This document shows positions 25,841-33,468 of a stretch of 37,473 nt of DNA, piece after piece. The first letter of the stretch is position 1. The number at the start of each line of letters is the position of its first letter. The DNA is from Aquabacterium parvum (GTDB lineage Bacteria > Pseudomonadota > Gammaproteobacteria > Burkholderiales > Burkholderiaceae_C). The notes under the pieces are model-generated. The model was not told where the DNA came from, made no database searches, and saw only the letters and a program-made list of their open reading frames with translations. A program made the position numbers and the translations under genes. The stretch covers positions 1 to 37,473 of the forward strand of contig NZ_LFRI01000211.1 in NCBI RefSeq assembly GCF_001447195.1. The letters are read 5' to 3'.

Positions 25841-26138
25841 GCCACTCGCCGTGGCTCAACACCAGCACGCCTGTCCTGTGGCGATTGACCTCGCCTGCAG
25901 TTCGGATCGAACACACAGTAAAGCGCAGACCTCCGTGGCCTCGCCTGCTGCTGTGTACCGACCCGCGTTCGCATCCCCATGAAGTCAAGCCCGATCGCCG
26001 GGCCCCTCGACTTCGTGGGATGTGAACCGTCTTTGCTGTGCTGGAGCCGCCTGGCCGCGCAGCACCCTTCGCAACCCTATGGGGAGTCCACTGCCTCCCC
26101 CTGGGAGTGGTGTGCCCTCTTCTTTTGGAGTTCACCCC
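25841..26138 (+). other. Structured spacer between small backbone genes
   Basis: No gene is seen. There are two strong hairpins. The first is a nested one, GAAGTC...GACTTC (25981-25986, 26009-26014), enclosing GCCC/GGGC. The second is GGGGAG/CTCCCC with an 8-nt loop (26081-26086, 26095-26100), about 40 nt before the next start. Neither has a clear T tract, so they may act at the RNA level. Confidence 0.4.
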
Positions 26139-26645
26139 ATGCCCAATGAAGCATCCCGCGCTCGCCCTAAGCGTTCCTGTGTCGAGATTGAGGAGTCTCG
26201 CGCCTGGATGGGCTTTTACCGTCGAGTGGGTCAGGACCCCGTCATGGCCGCCGAAGTCATGGCCCAGTTGGAAGCTGATCCACTGATGAAGCGTAACCAC
26301 CTGGCCCTGTACCTGTGCTGCAAGCAATCCTTGCGGACGCACAAAGCCACAGCCGCGCGCAACAGGCGCATCGGTCAGTTCGTGCGTTGGCTGTTCCATG
26401 GCGCTTTTGTTGCGCCAGCTTTGGCAATTCGACAGATGTTGCGCCAAGGCGGCGACATCGCCGTTGAATGCCTGCCACCCACGGCTACCGAACCGGCTGC
26501 GACCCAAGTCAAGCGCCTGAAGAAAGCGCCTGAGTTTGCCCAGGCTCAATCGTCTTTTGAAGCTCAAGCTCCTGCGCCCAAGGACACGCCATCCGCCACG
26601 TCGGGAGAGCCGTCAAAGTCCAATGCTGTGTCTCAGACAGCCTGA
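26139..26645 (+). CDS. Conserved-looking backbone protein, 168 aa, unknown function
   Basis: I do not recognise this protein. The N-terminal two thirds (about 10-115) look like a folded, basic, helical domain: EESRAWMGFYRRVGQDPVMAAEVMAQLEADPLMKRNHLALYLCCKQSLRTHK. The last third is a low-complexity Ala/Pro/Ser tail. There is no signal peptide. GGAG at 26127-26130, 8 nt upstream, selects the ATG at 26139 over upstream in-frame ATGs. It sits in a run of small plus-strand genes that includes radC, as on PRTRC-type elements. A DNA-related housekeeping role for the element is a guess from context. Confidence 0.65.
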   Translation: MPNEASRARPKRSCVEIEESRAWMGFYRRVGQDPVMAAEVMAQLEADPLMKRNHLALYLCCKQSLRTHKATAARNRRIGQFVRWLFHGAFVAPALAIRQMLRQGGDIAVECLPPTATEPAATQVKRLKKAPEFAQAQSSFEAQAPAPKDTPSATSGEPSKSNAVSQTA

Positions 26646-26647
26646 TT

Positions 26648-26687
26648 CCCCGCACGTCAAGACCACCGCGTCTTGACCGTGCCGGGG
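26648..26687 (+). repeat. Long stable hairpin after the 168-aa gene
   Basis: The stem CCCCG-CACG-TCAAGA pairs with TCTTGA-(C)CGTG-(C)CGGGG around an 8-nt loop, with only two bulged C residues. It begins 2 nt after the upstream stop codon. A second hairpin, GGCCAG/CTGGCC, follows directly. Without a T tract it is more likely an RNA processing or stability element than an efficient intrinsic terminator. Confidence 0.55.
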
Positions 26688-26817
26688 CCAGCGCCCTGGC
26701 CCTGCCCAGATCGACCCACGCGCCTGCCCACCTGCTGGTGGTGCATGCCGCGTCCTCCCCCATTTCGCCCGCATCTGCCCGAGTGGCAGTGCGGCACACC
26801 CACGGAAGGAATTTCCC

Positions 26818-27048
26818 ATGACCACTGCAACCGACGCCTTGTGCGCCATCGAGAAGCGTGCCCACCGGGCCATCGTGCAGGAACTGCGCTTGCTGATCAA
26901 GGAAGTGCAGGCCCTTCAGCCTGGCCTGGCAGGTGATGACAGCGCACATGCCCATGCACTGCTGCTGAAGCTGGAGCACCTGCGACAAAGCCAAGTGGTG
27001 GACAGCGTCTGCAATCAGCCCCCCATCCGGTTGGCCGCGCAAGGCTGA
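26818..27048 (+). CDS. Small helical backbone protein, 76 aa
   Basis: 76 residues, almost entirely predicted helical (ALCAIEKRAHRAIVQELRLLIKEV, then HALLLKLEHLRQSQVVDSV), with no recognised motif. GGAAGGA at 26804-26810 is spaced 7 nt from the ATG. There is no membrane segment. It is the third small gene in the backbone B series, about 170 nt after the previous stop. Function unknown. Confidence 0.55.
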   Translation: MTTATDALCAIEKRAHRAIVQELRLLIKEVQALQPGLAGDDSAHAHALLLKLEHLRQSQVVDSVCNQPPIRLAAQG

Positions 27049-27144
27049 TACCGACCTGATACCGACAAGACACCATCACAACGCGCCTGCGGGGCCACGG
27101 CCCGATCGGCGGTGCGTCCCCAGGCTTCCAAACAAGGAATCTTC

Positions 27145-27816
27145 ATGACCACCGTCACACTCAACCTGGAGCAAAAACTCTATGTCATCACAGAGCGATC
27201 AGGCCACAGTTGCTTTGGCTTTGACAATGCTCGCGATCATGCCAACCAGATCGCACAGCAACTCGACCAAAGCCACCTGGCCTTTGCGCCAGGCGACTAC
27301 GCCACGCTGGCGGGCTATCAGAAATACCTGATGGCCACAGCCGCATGGGGCCGCTCCCCACTGAGCCAACGCACCTACTTTGCGCCCGGGACCGATCCTA
27401 AAGCGGCCACGGCGCTGGAGTCTTATCGCCGAACTGGCGAGAAGATCCGCCTGATACTTGGCGACCTCGCCACGGGTGAACCGTGGCTTGATGAGCATGG
27501 CGTGGTCGGCCGCATTGGCCGATCTGGCGGCATGCTCAAAATCCCCCTGCTGGTCGAGCCTGGCGAGTCAGGCGGCGGCGCCATCTTGACCGACTGCATC
27601 CTGTGCCTGGTGGACTGGCAGACCGGCAACACACCGTATCCGCATCCAGCCTATCGAGAGGCCAACTTGAGCCTGTCGCCCAATGAATGCCCTGACCTGC
27701 CATGGGCCGTGAGGCGAGGCAGCGATGCCATCGCTTGTTTCGCGGACATCGGCAAGGCCGCTGCCTACCTGGCCTTCATGCGGGGCGCCACCATCGAGCC
27801 ACGCGTCTTTACTTGA
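27145..27816 (+). CDS. Backbone protein of unknown function, 223 aa
   Basis: 223 residues, soluble, with a mixed alpha/beta appearance: MTTVTLNLEQKLYVITERSGHSCFGFDN at the start, GVVGRIGRSGGMLKIPLLVEPGESGGGAILTDCILCLVD in the middle. No catalytic signature is recognised. The start follows an AAGGAAT site and is preferred over an upstream in-frame ATG at 27112. The gene ends at a hairpin shared with the convergent small gene. Length and balanced codon use say it is a real gene; I cannot assign a function. Confidence 0.65.
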   Translation: MTTVTLNLEQKLYVITERSGHSCFGFDNARDHANQIAQQLDQSHLAFAPGDYATLAGYQKYLMATAAWGRSPLSQRTYFAPGTDPKAATALESYRRTGEKIRLILGDLATGEPWLDEHGVVGRIGRSGGMLKIPLLVEPGESGGGAILTDCILCLVDWQTGNTPYPHPAYREANLSLSPNECPDLPWAVRRGSDAIACFADIGKAAAYLAFMRGATIEPRVFT

Positions 27817-27827
27817 TGAACCGCCAG

Positions 27828-27851
27828 GCGGCGTGCGGTTTGCTACGCCGC
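27828..27851. terminator. Hairpin between convergent genes
   Basis: GCGGCGT (27828-27834) and ACGCCGC (27845-27851) form a perfect 7-bp GC-rich stem. It lies just after the 223-aa gene stop and overlaps the last codons of the minus-strand gene. It could serve both directions. No long T tract is present. Confidence 0.4.
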
Positions 27852-28058
27852 TGAACGGCATTGCTGGTACTCCCGATCGATCAGCCAATGCAAAAACTGG
27901 GTGTCCCTGGAGACGCCCCAATAGTGCGCCTTGCATTGCGCGACGTAGGCATCCAGGTCAGCCAGCGTGCGGATGCCGACAGGCTCCAGATCGGTGATCA
28001 GCTTGAAGCGCTCAGTCTCTCGCCGAGTGAGCCGGATGTGGGGGCCAAAACGGATCAT
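27843..28058 (-). CDS. Small hypothetical protein, 71 aa
   Basis: 71 residues from the ATG at 28058 (MIRFGPHIRLTRRETERFKLITD), or 82 from 28091. The sequence is protein-like, with a charged helical N-terminus and a Trp/Tyr/His-rich C-terminal half (AHYWGVSRDTQFLHWLIDREYQQC). No family is recognised. It is the only minus-strand gene in this part of the backbone and converges on the 223-aa gene. A strong ribosome binding site is not visible for either start. Confidence 0.45.
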   Translation of the reverse strand: MIRFGPHIRLTRRETERFKLITDLEPVGIRTLADLDAYVAQCKAHYWGVSRDTQFLHWLIDREYQQCRSAA

Positions 28059-28290
28059 GGTCGTGCTCGTTGCATGGGTTCGAGTCGCCATCTTGGCGAA
28101 ATTTCAGGCCCGTGTCACGGCTTTGGCCACCCACTGAAACAAGATTTCTGTACTGAACTTCAGGTGATATTCAGCTGTCACCCAGGCGTGCACTCAACAA
28201 TTACCCGTTTCCATGGTCCCTTGTCCATGGCATGCAGCGATCAAGGCTTGAACGCGTCGGACCATCAAGACACACTGCCCACCGCTACCT
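28059..28290 (+). other. Upstream region of the radC leader
   Basis: No gene is supported. The region must contain the promoter for the radC leader RNA, but no convincing -35/-10 pair was recognised. Confidence 0.3.
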
Positions 28291-28377
28291 GCATTCCATC
28301 TCGGAATGCGCTCCGACCTTGAGTCGGCGTCGCAGTCGTCACCTGCCTCATTGACCGTGCTGGCCTGGCGTCAGCAC
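28291..28377 (+). ncRNA. radC-motif-like structured RNA, copy 3
   Basis: P1 is GCATTCC/GGAATGC (28291-28297, 28303-28309) and P2 is CCGAC/GTCGG (28313-28317, 28323-28327). The core, with variable base C, spans 28328-28347. After a 9-nt linker, P3 is GTGCTG/CAGCAC (28357-28362, 28372-28377). It lies in the 5' leader of the RadC/JAMM gene, the defining context of the radC RNA motif (Rfam), a proposed cis-regulator of unknown ligand found mainly on proteobacterial mobile DNA. Confidence 0.8.
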
Positions 28378-28384
28378 ATCCCGA

Positions 28385-28434
28385 GCGGGAACCTCCACCC
28401 CCTCGGGGCAGGACGTTCCCGCTTTTCCTTTTTT
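28385..28434 (+). terminator. Intrinsic terminator in the radC leader
   Basis: GCGGGAAC (28385-28392) pairs with GTTCCCGC (28415-28422), with an inner CCCC/GGGG stem, followed directly by TTTTCCTTTTTT (28423-28434). It ends 15 nt before the GTG start of the RadC-like gene and only 7 nt after P3 of the RNA element. This arrangement suggests premature termination as the regulatory output. Confidence 0.75.
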
Positions 28435-28449
28435 GTGAAGGAGAAATCC

Positions 28450-29031
28450 GTGAATGTCACCCACTTGTCCAGTGCCGAACTGGTCAGCGAGTTACTCGCC
28501 TTGCCTGTTCGCCAAGCCCCGCTCCCATTGCCCTGTGCCTGCGATGCAGCAGCAACGTACCAGGCCGTGGAGCACGCCCCCCCCGAGTTGGCTCACAAAC
28601 TCAGCGTCGCACGCGAACTGCTGCTGCGCGACATGCGCGCCAAGATGCTGGAAGGCCCAGTCATGGCATCGCCCAAGGTTGTGAAAGACTGGCTGAGCAT
28701 GTACTGCGCTGGTTTGGAGCACGAGGTATTCCTGGTGCTTTACCTCGATGCGCAGCAGGTTCTGATCGAGGCCGAAGAGATGTTCCGGGGAACATTGACC
28801 CAAACGTCTGTTTACCCTCGTGAGGTCGTCAAAAGCGCGCTGGCCCACAACGCGGCATCCGTTTTGTTGGCCCATAACCACCCGAGCGGTCAATTGTCGC
28901 CAAGCAGTGCAGACGAACTCTTGACCCAGACGCTGAAATCCTCTTTGATGATGGTGGACGTGCGCGTGCTCGACCATTTCGTCGTGGGAGGCGACCGCGT
29001 CCTGTCTTTTGCGGAACAGGGCTTGCTGTGA
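28450..29031 (+). CDS. radC: RadC-like JAB/JAMM-domain protein
   Basis: 193 residues. The C-terminal two thirds are a RadC/JAMM domain with the metal motif AHNHPSG (His142, His144) and a downstream Asp155 in SPSSADELLTQTL, preceded by HEVFLVLYLDAQQ. Plasmid and element RadC proteins are common. The family's DNA-repair role is doubtful, and many are linked to mobile DNA. The GTG start is set by AAGGAG 6 nt upstream; the same frame further upstream runs through the structured leader and is not coding. Expression is probably controlled by the leader RNA and its terminator. Confidence 0.85.
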   Translation: MNVTHLSSAELVSELLALPVRQAPLPLPCACDAAATYQAVEHAPPELAHKLSVARELLLRDMRAKMLEGPVMASPKVVKDWLSMYCAGLEHEVFLVLYLDAQQVLIEAEEMFRGTLTQTSVYPREVVKSALAHNAASVLLAHNHPSGQLSPSSADELLTQTLKSSLMMVDVRVLDHFVVGGDRVLSFAEQGLL

Positions 29032-29091
29032 AGAGGCCGGCCTACCTGCCTCGCGTGGCACAGCCAAATTCTTGCCAAGAAGGAGTACGCC

Positions 29092-29397
29092 TTGGATAAG
29101 ACCATCGTGACCAGGTTCTTGGAACTGGTTGAGCCTCTCGCCGCCTTGTCGATCAGCCACCTGACGGCCACCACACGCCAGAAACTGGCCAATGACGATT
29201 TGTCGGTCAATGTGTATCCGAACGACTATGGAGGTTTCGTCTACGTGGGCGCCCCGCCCTACACGGTGCCCGCTGAGACCGACATGGCCATGATCTTCGA
29301 AGCGGCCAGATTGGCTGGGATCGTCTGGCTCAAATTCGACAGCGATGCCGCCATCGTGGACGGCCTGCCGATCTTCGAAGAGACCGATCCCCTTTGA
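29092..29397 (+). CDS. Small backbone protein, 101 aa, unknown function
   Basis: 101 residues. A TTG start at 29092 is supported by AAGAAGGAG ending 6 nt upstream. The body reads as a compact alpha/beta domain (HLTATTRQKLANDDLSVNVYPNDYGGFVYVGAPP, then LAGIVWLKFDSDAAIVDGLPIFEE). No family name can be given with confidence. It lies 60 nt after radC on the same strand and is likely co-transcribed, then converges on the SbcC-like gene with 21 nt between stops. Confidence 0.65.
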   Translation: MDKTIVTRFLELVEPLAALSISHLTATTRQKLANDDLSVNVYPNDYGGFVYVGAPPYTVPAETDMAMIFEAARLAGIVWLKFDSDAAIVDGLPIFEETDPL

Positions 29398-29418
29398 CCC
29401 CCACCGGGCGTCGCGCCA

Positions 29419-31905
29419 TCAGGCCGACGCCCATTTTTTTGCGCCATCCTCGGTCACCCCGTGATCGCGAATCGCATCCAGGTCGATCACGGCGTCGGCC
29501 ATGGCGGTCAACTCCGGCGTTTGCGACACAAAAAACTCCCGCTGGTAGCCGCCCACGCGCAGCACCTCGCGCTTCATGGCCATGAACATGCGTTTGCGAT
29601 CGGGGTCCAGCGCCCCATCGGCTTCGTCAGAAAACAAGGCGTCGTAGCGCCGACCTGCATGCTGCGCCAGGTACAGCGCCACCGCCCGCGTCAGGCACTC
29701 GTTGACCCACACGCGCTCCCCTCCGCTCATCAGCCCCAGGCTCTTGCTGTCCCCCGACTCGCCGTCATGCACGACGATGTCAAAGCCCTCGCGTTGCTCT
29801 CCCTTGCCTGTCTCCACCAGCGTGAGGATGGACACGGTGAAGCGTGGGCCATAACAGGCCAGCAGCAAGTCATTGGCCAAGCCAGACAAAGCCGGGCCGG
29901 CATCGTCAATGGCCAGGGCGATCAGGCCATCGTTGCTCATGCATCGGGCAAACAAGTTCCAACTTCCCAAGCTGTCCTCCGCTCGGGCCATGCGAGATTG
30001 CACCTGCACACGCCGCTCAGCCAGGGCCCGCGCCTGAGCCATCAATTCGATCCTGGACTGGGCATCGCGCTCGGCGGCCAAGTGGGCTTGCTCTGCGGTG
30101 GACAAGGCCAGGCGCGCTTGCGCCTCAGCCTGGGCGGCAGCGGCCAGCATCTGATGGTCAAAGGGCGTTGGCAAACCATGAAGCACCGCGTCCAGGCGAT
30201 TGAGCGCCTCCCGGAAATGCTGCGCCTGTTGCACCAGGGCCTGCGCGATCCGCTGGCGCGTTGCCTCGATCTGTTGGCGCTCGGCCTGCTCTTCGGTCGC
30301 TTCGTAGTCTTGAGTCCGGCCAAGCTCGGCTGCCAATGAGGACAGTTCAAGCTCAATGGTCTGCAAGGCGGCGCGGGCTTGGGTGATCTGACCCGCCCTG
30401 GTCGCCAGCAGCGACAAGCGGGACACCCGTGTTCGAGCCATATCGACCAAGCGTTCGGCCCGAGCCAGCGCTTGCGGCGCCAGGGACAGTTCTTCGTACC
30501 GATGGCGGATCAGGGACAGTTCCTGTTCTGCCAGGGCCTTGTCCTGTGCCAGACGACCTATCTGGCCTTGTGCGCTGGGCATCAGGGTCTGGGCTTCATG
30601 CGCATCCCCCAGCAGCTTGCATTGCCCTTGCAGATCGGTGCCTGCACAAGGCACCTCACCGACCAGGCCAAAGCGGTGCGCCAACTCCTGGGCCTTCAAA
30701 GCCGCCCTGCCTGCCTCCAGTTCGATGCTGGCTAGCTTCTGCACTAGCAGTCGTTCCGTGGCCTGTGCATCCCTCATCGCCTGCACCTGCTGTCGGCACA
30801 CAACGATCTCCTGTTGCCTGGCACTCAGCACCAGTTCAGCCAGAGGCAGGCGATGTTCCGCACGCTGGACAGCGCCAGCCTCTTCGAGCACGTTCAGGCA
30901 CTGGCGACGTGACTGCATGACCGTGCTCTGCCGAGACTGCGCATGCGTGCGCCGACTGTTGATGCGTTGCGCCAAGCGCTCCAGGCCCTGCAAGGCATCC
31001 TGCTCTTGAGCCTTGAGCCCCTCGATGGCTCGCGTGCCGGCAACGATCAACGCCTTGCGCTCCTCAAGCAACTGCGCACGACGCGCCTCGGTGCTCTGTG
31101 ACTGATCCCGTTCGGCCAGCAAGCGGGCATGACAAGCCCGATGCCCATCCAGTGCCTGCTGCGCTTGTTGTCGCGCAAGCAAGGCCTGCGCAACGCGGTC
31201 AGATGCACCTTGCAAGCGATGCAGCCCCGCATCCAGGCGAGCCTGCTCCGCATCCAGCCCGGCCGACTCCTGCCTGATGGCCGACAGCCCGGCCTTGATC
31301 AGTTTGGCGGTGTCATTGGCCTTTTGCCCCAACGCTCGGATTTCTTCCTGGCCGAGCAAGTCGGACAGCAAGCTCTTGATCTCGGCATTGCGGTAGGTGC
31401 TGAGCTGGCGCTTGCCCTGGGCCGAGAACGCCGAGGTAAAGAAGGTATCAGCGCTGCCACAAATAGCCTCAACACAGCGGGTGTAGGTCTCGACCTTGCC
31501 GTCGGACACCAGACCATCGTCGAGGCAGACGGGGCGCCATTGGCCCACATCACTGAGCGCATGCAAATAGGCCTCGGTCTTGCGGCGCCCGTTGAGCCGG
31601 ATCACCACCTGGGATCGATAGCACCGGCCCTCATGTGCCCAGGTCAGATCCTTCTCGTTTTCCGGCAGACAGACATGGTCGTAGAAGGAAAAACCGCCGG
31701 GGCCGCTGAGAGCTGCGCGTGACGGCATCGTCAGATAGGGGTGCATGTTGTCCATCAACGTGGTCTTGCCCCGCCCGTTGGCCCCGGCAATGGCGACGAG
31801 TTCAGCGCCATCGGCCAGGCGCTCGAAATCCAGGGTCAACACATCTTGCCCCAGGCCATCACGGATGCCCCGAAAGCCTTTGAGGGTGAGTTTGAGTGGT
31901 TGCAT
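29419..31905 (-). CDS. SbcC/Rad50-like SMC-family ATPase
   Basis: 828 residues. Walker A GANGRGKTT is at 41-49. Two long coiled-coil arms (about 195-410 and 440-690) are separated by a hook-like turn with Cys420 and Cys429 (EVPCAGTDLQGQCKLLG), which replaces the usual CxxC zinc hook. The ABC signature LMSGGERVWVNE and Walker B DALFSDEADGALD are near the C-terminus. Such proteins act in DNA end processing with an SbcD/Mre11 nuclease, but no nuclease gene is next to it in the window. Similar ATPases occur on plasmids and phages. The start MQPLKLTLKGFRGI is a normal SMC-type N-terminus. Confidence 0.85.
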   Translation of the reverse strand: MQPLKLTLKGFRGIRDGLGQDVLTLDFERLADGAELVAIAGANGRGKTTLMDNMHPYLTMPSRAALSGPGGFSFYDHVCLPENEKDLTWAHEGRCYRSQVVIRLNGRRKTEAYLHALSDVGQWRPVCLDDGLVSDGKVETYTRCVEAICGSADTFFTSAFSAQGKRQLSTYRNAEIKSLLSDLLGQEEIRALGQKANDTAKLIKAGLSAIRQESAGLDAEQARLDAGLHRLQGASDRVAQALLARQQAQQALDGHRACHARLLAERDQSQSTEARRAQLLEERKALIVAGTRAIEGLKAQEQDALQGLERLAQRINSRRTHAQSRQSTVMQSRRQCLNVLEEAGAVQRAEHRLPLAELVLSARQQEIVVCRQQVQAMRDAQATERLLVQKLASIELEAGRAALKAQELAHRFGLVGEVPCAGTDLQGQCKLLGDAHEAQTLMPSAQGQIGRLAQDKALAEQELSLIRHRYEELSLAPQALARAERLVDMARTRVSRLSLLATRAGQITQARAALQTIELELSSLAAELGRTQDYEATEEQAERQQIEATRQRIAQALVQQAQHFREALNRLDAVLHGLPTPFDHQMLAAAAQAEAQARLALSTAEQAHLAAERDAQSRIELMAQARALAERRVQVQSRMARAEDSLGSWNLFARCMSNDGLIALAIDDAGPALSGLANDLLLACYGPRFTVSILTLVETGKGEQREGFDIVVHDGESGDSKSLGLMSGGERVWVNECLTRAVALYLAQHAGRRYDALFSDEADGALDPDRKRMFMAMKREVLRVGGYQREFFVSQTPELTAMADAVIDLDAIRDHGVTEDGAKKWASA

Positions 31906-32157
31906 GGCTTGCTCTAGCGGTATGCTGGAACCAGTTTCCGACGTGATGTTGCGTTGTCAACGTCAGCCTGTCAGTACGGTGAATGCCAGCACCGCAGCGA
32001 CTGCTGCCGGTCAGCAACCTCGTTAGCTCAGTCGGCTCTTAACAAGCAGCAGACCCTCAATTTTTTTCGGAACGGCCTCCTCTACACTCGAATCAATGTG
32101 CGGCAAACAAGTCCTGTAGCAAGCACCCCAACCCGCCCATTGTTCCAAATACATGAC

Positions 32158-33192
32158 ATGCAAAAGATTGTTGAAACCCTAAGGGGCACCTTAGACAAAA
32201 CCTTCCTGGCCAATCTAAGAAGCTACCTTGGAGGCCATGCAGGCGTTACGAGTTTCGCACTGATAAGCGACTACTGCGTTGAAGACAAGGATAAGCCAAA
32301 TGATGTGATTGCCTTCACTCTCGCGCCTTTTGACGCAGCCTTGCCCCAATCTATGGCTGAATTGGATCGATTGATTCCCAAGGATATCAAGAAGACGGCT
32401 GAGATGAATGAGGGGGTCTTCAGAGCACTAAATGACCCCCGATTCTTTCACGTCGCGTTTATGCTTGAGGATATTTCCGGCTTCCTGCACTCAGAGCAAT
32501 TGGATAGACAAACTGTGTTGCTTCAAAATATGCAACTCATAATAGGAATGCTTCAAGAGTGGTGTGACAATCAGCCGGAGGGGAAACAGAAATTCGAGGG
32601 GCAAATTAAACGATTTAAAATGGCTACTAGGGAGCTTGAGAGGCCAACGGCAAACATTAAACTGTTTTGTCGCATGACCCTGACCTGCATTCTCGCTGCA
32701 GTCCTTGCGTTTTATTTATCAAAGGAAACGATCTGCAAGTCAATTCTTTGGCTTGCGGATCGAGATAAAATCCACGATGCTTTCGCAAAGATTTATCTCG
32801 ACATTTTCGAGATAAATCACTGGGGGCTGTGCCTCCAAGAGCTTCCAGAAGAGCGAATTCCTAAAATCGGATCGGCGGTTGATGAAGGGGCCAAGCGGAA
32901 GCTGTGGTTTGATGCACTCATCAGGTTGCCGGACTTTATCGCGGGCACGGTGGCATCTTGGAATATGGAAAAAAACTTGACCAGTCGCGAAAAGCATGCG
33001 AGGGTGCTCGAGCAGGTTGTCGCTGATAACCTGCATTGCAACCTGATTAAGGTTGAAATGCGCCGAGACGGTTGGTCATTCGGTATTCGACCAGTAGGGC
33101 GCGTTCAGCATTCCGACGCTGCTACGAAAGCTGTGCCAGCATCAAATTCTCCTCCATATAGTCAAAAAACGAGCAAAGTCTCGGGTAGCTAA
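32158..33192 (+). CDS. Orphan protein of unknown function, AT-richer than its neighbours
   Basis: 344 residues from the ATG at 32158 (MQKIVETLRGTLDKTFLAN). The frame is open further 5' and a GTG at 32098 is an alternative start. The codon use is visibly AT-richer than that of the SbcC-like and GMC genes, suggesting recent acquisition. A hydrophobic segment at about 175-193 (LTCILAAVLAFYL) could be a single membrane helix. A conserved-looking motif, FALISDYCVEDKDKPNDVIAFTLAP, lies near residue 45. No catalytic signature is recognised. Its place at the edge of a defence-rich element makes a defence role possible but unproven. Confidence 0.6.
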   Translation: MQKIVETLRGTLDKTFLANLRSYLGGHAGVTSFALISDYCVEDKDKPNDVIAFTLAPFDAALPQSMAELDRLIPKDIKKTAEMNEGVFRALNDPRFFHVAFMLEDISGFLHSEQLDRQTVLLQNMQLIIGMLQEWCDNQPEGKQKFEGQIKRFKMATRELERPTANIKLFCRMTLTCILAAVLAFYLSKETICKSILWLADRDKIHDAFAKIYLDIFEINHWGLCLQELPEERIPKIGSAVDEGAKRKLWFDALIRLPDFIAGTVASWNMEKNLTSREKHARVLEQVVADNLHCNLIKVEMRRDGWSFGIRPVGRVQHSDAATKAVPASNSPPYSQKTSKVSGS

Positions 33193-33403
33193 GCCCAAAG
33201 ACCACTTCGGGAGGGAGGGCCTCCAACGCTCGGCGAGCGGCTGCACCCAGCCTAACGCCGACCACCGTTCCTCAAGCGGCTCCTCTGTAGCGGTTGTAGC
33301 CGGTCAGGCACGCAAGCTGGATGACTGCAACCGGCCATTAGCTGACTCTGGCAGCATCTCCAAACCGGCTATTCAGATGACTGCACCACCCATACAGCGG
33401 CCC
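33193..33403. other. Non-coding right junction region
   Basis: Nothing gene-like is visible between the orphan gene stop and the hairpin at 33404. It is a candidate right edge of the accessory region, but no direct repeat with the left junction was found by eye. Confidence 0.3.
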
Positions 33404-33441
33404 TTGATCCGGCATGAATCAAGTCGTTGATGCCGGATCAA
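33404..33441. repeat. Perfect 12-bp inverted repeat
   Basis: TTGATCCGGCAT (33404-33415) and ATGCCGGATCAA (33430-33441) are perfect inverted copies around a 14-nt loop, which itself contains ATCAA...TTGAT. It lies 28 bp past the AhpD-like stop on the minus strand. A terminator function is possible, although no T tract follows; an operator or transposon-related site is also possible. Confidence 0.6.
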
Positions 33442-33468
33442 TAGTGCGGAACTCTTTTAATCGCGTGA

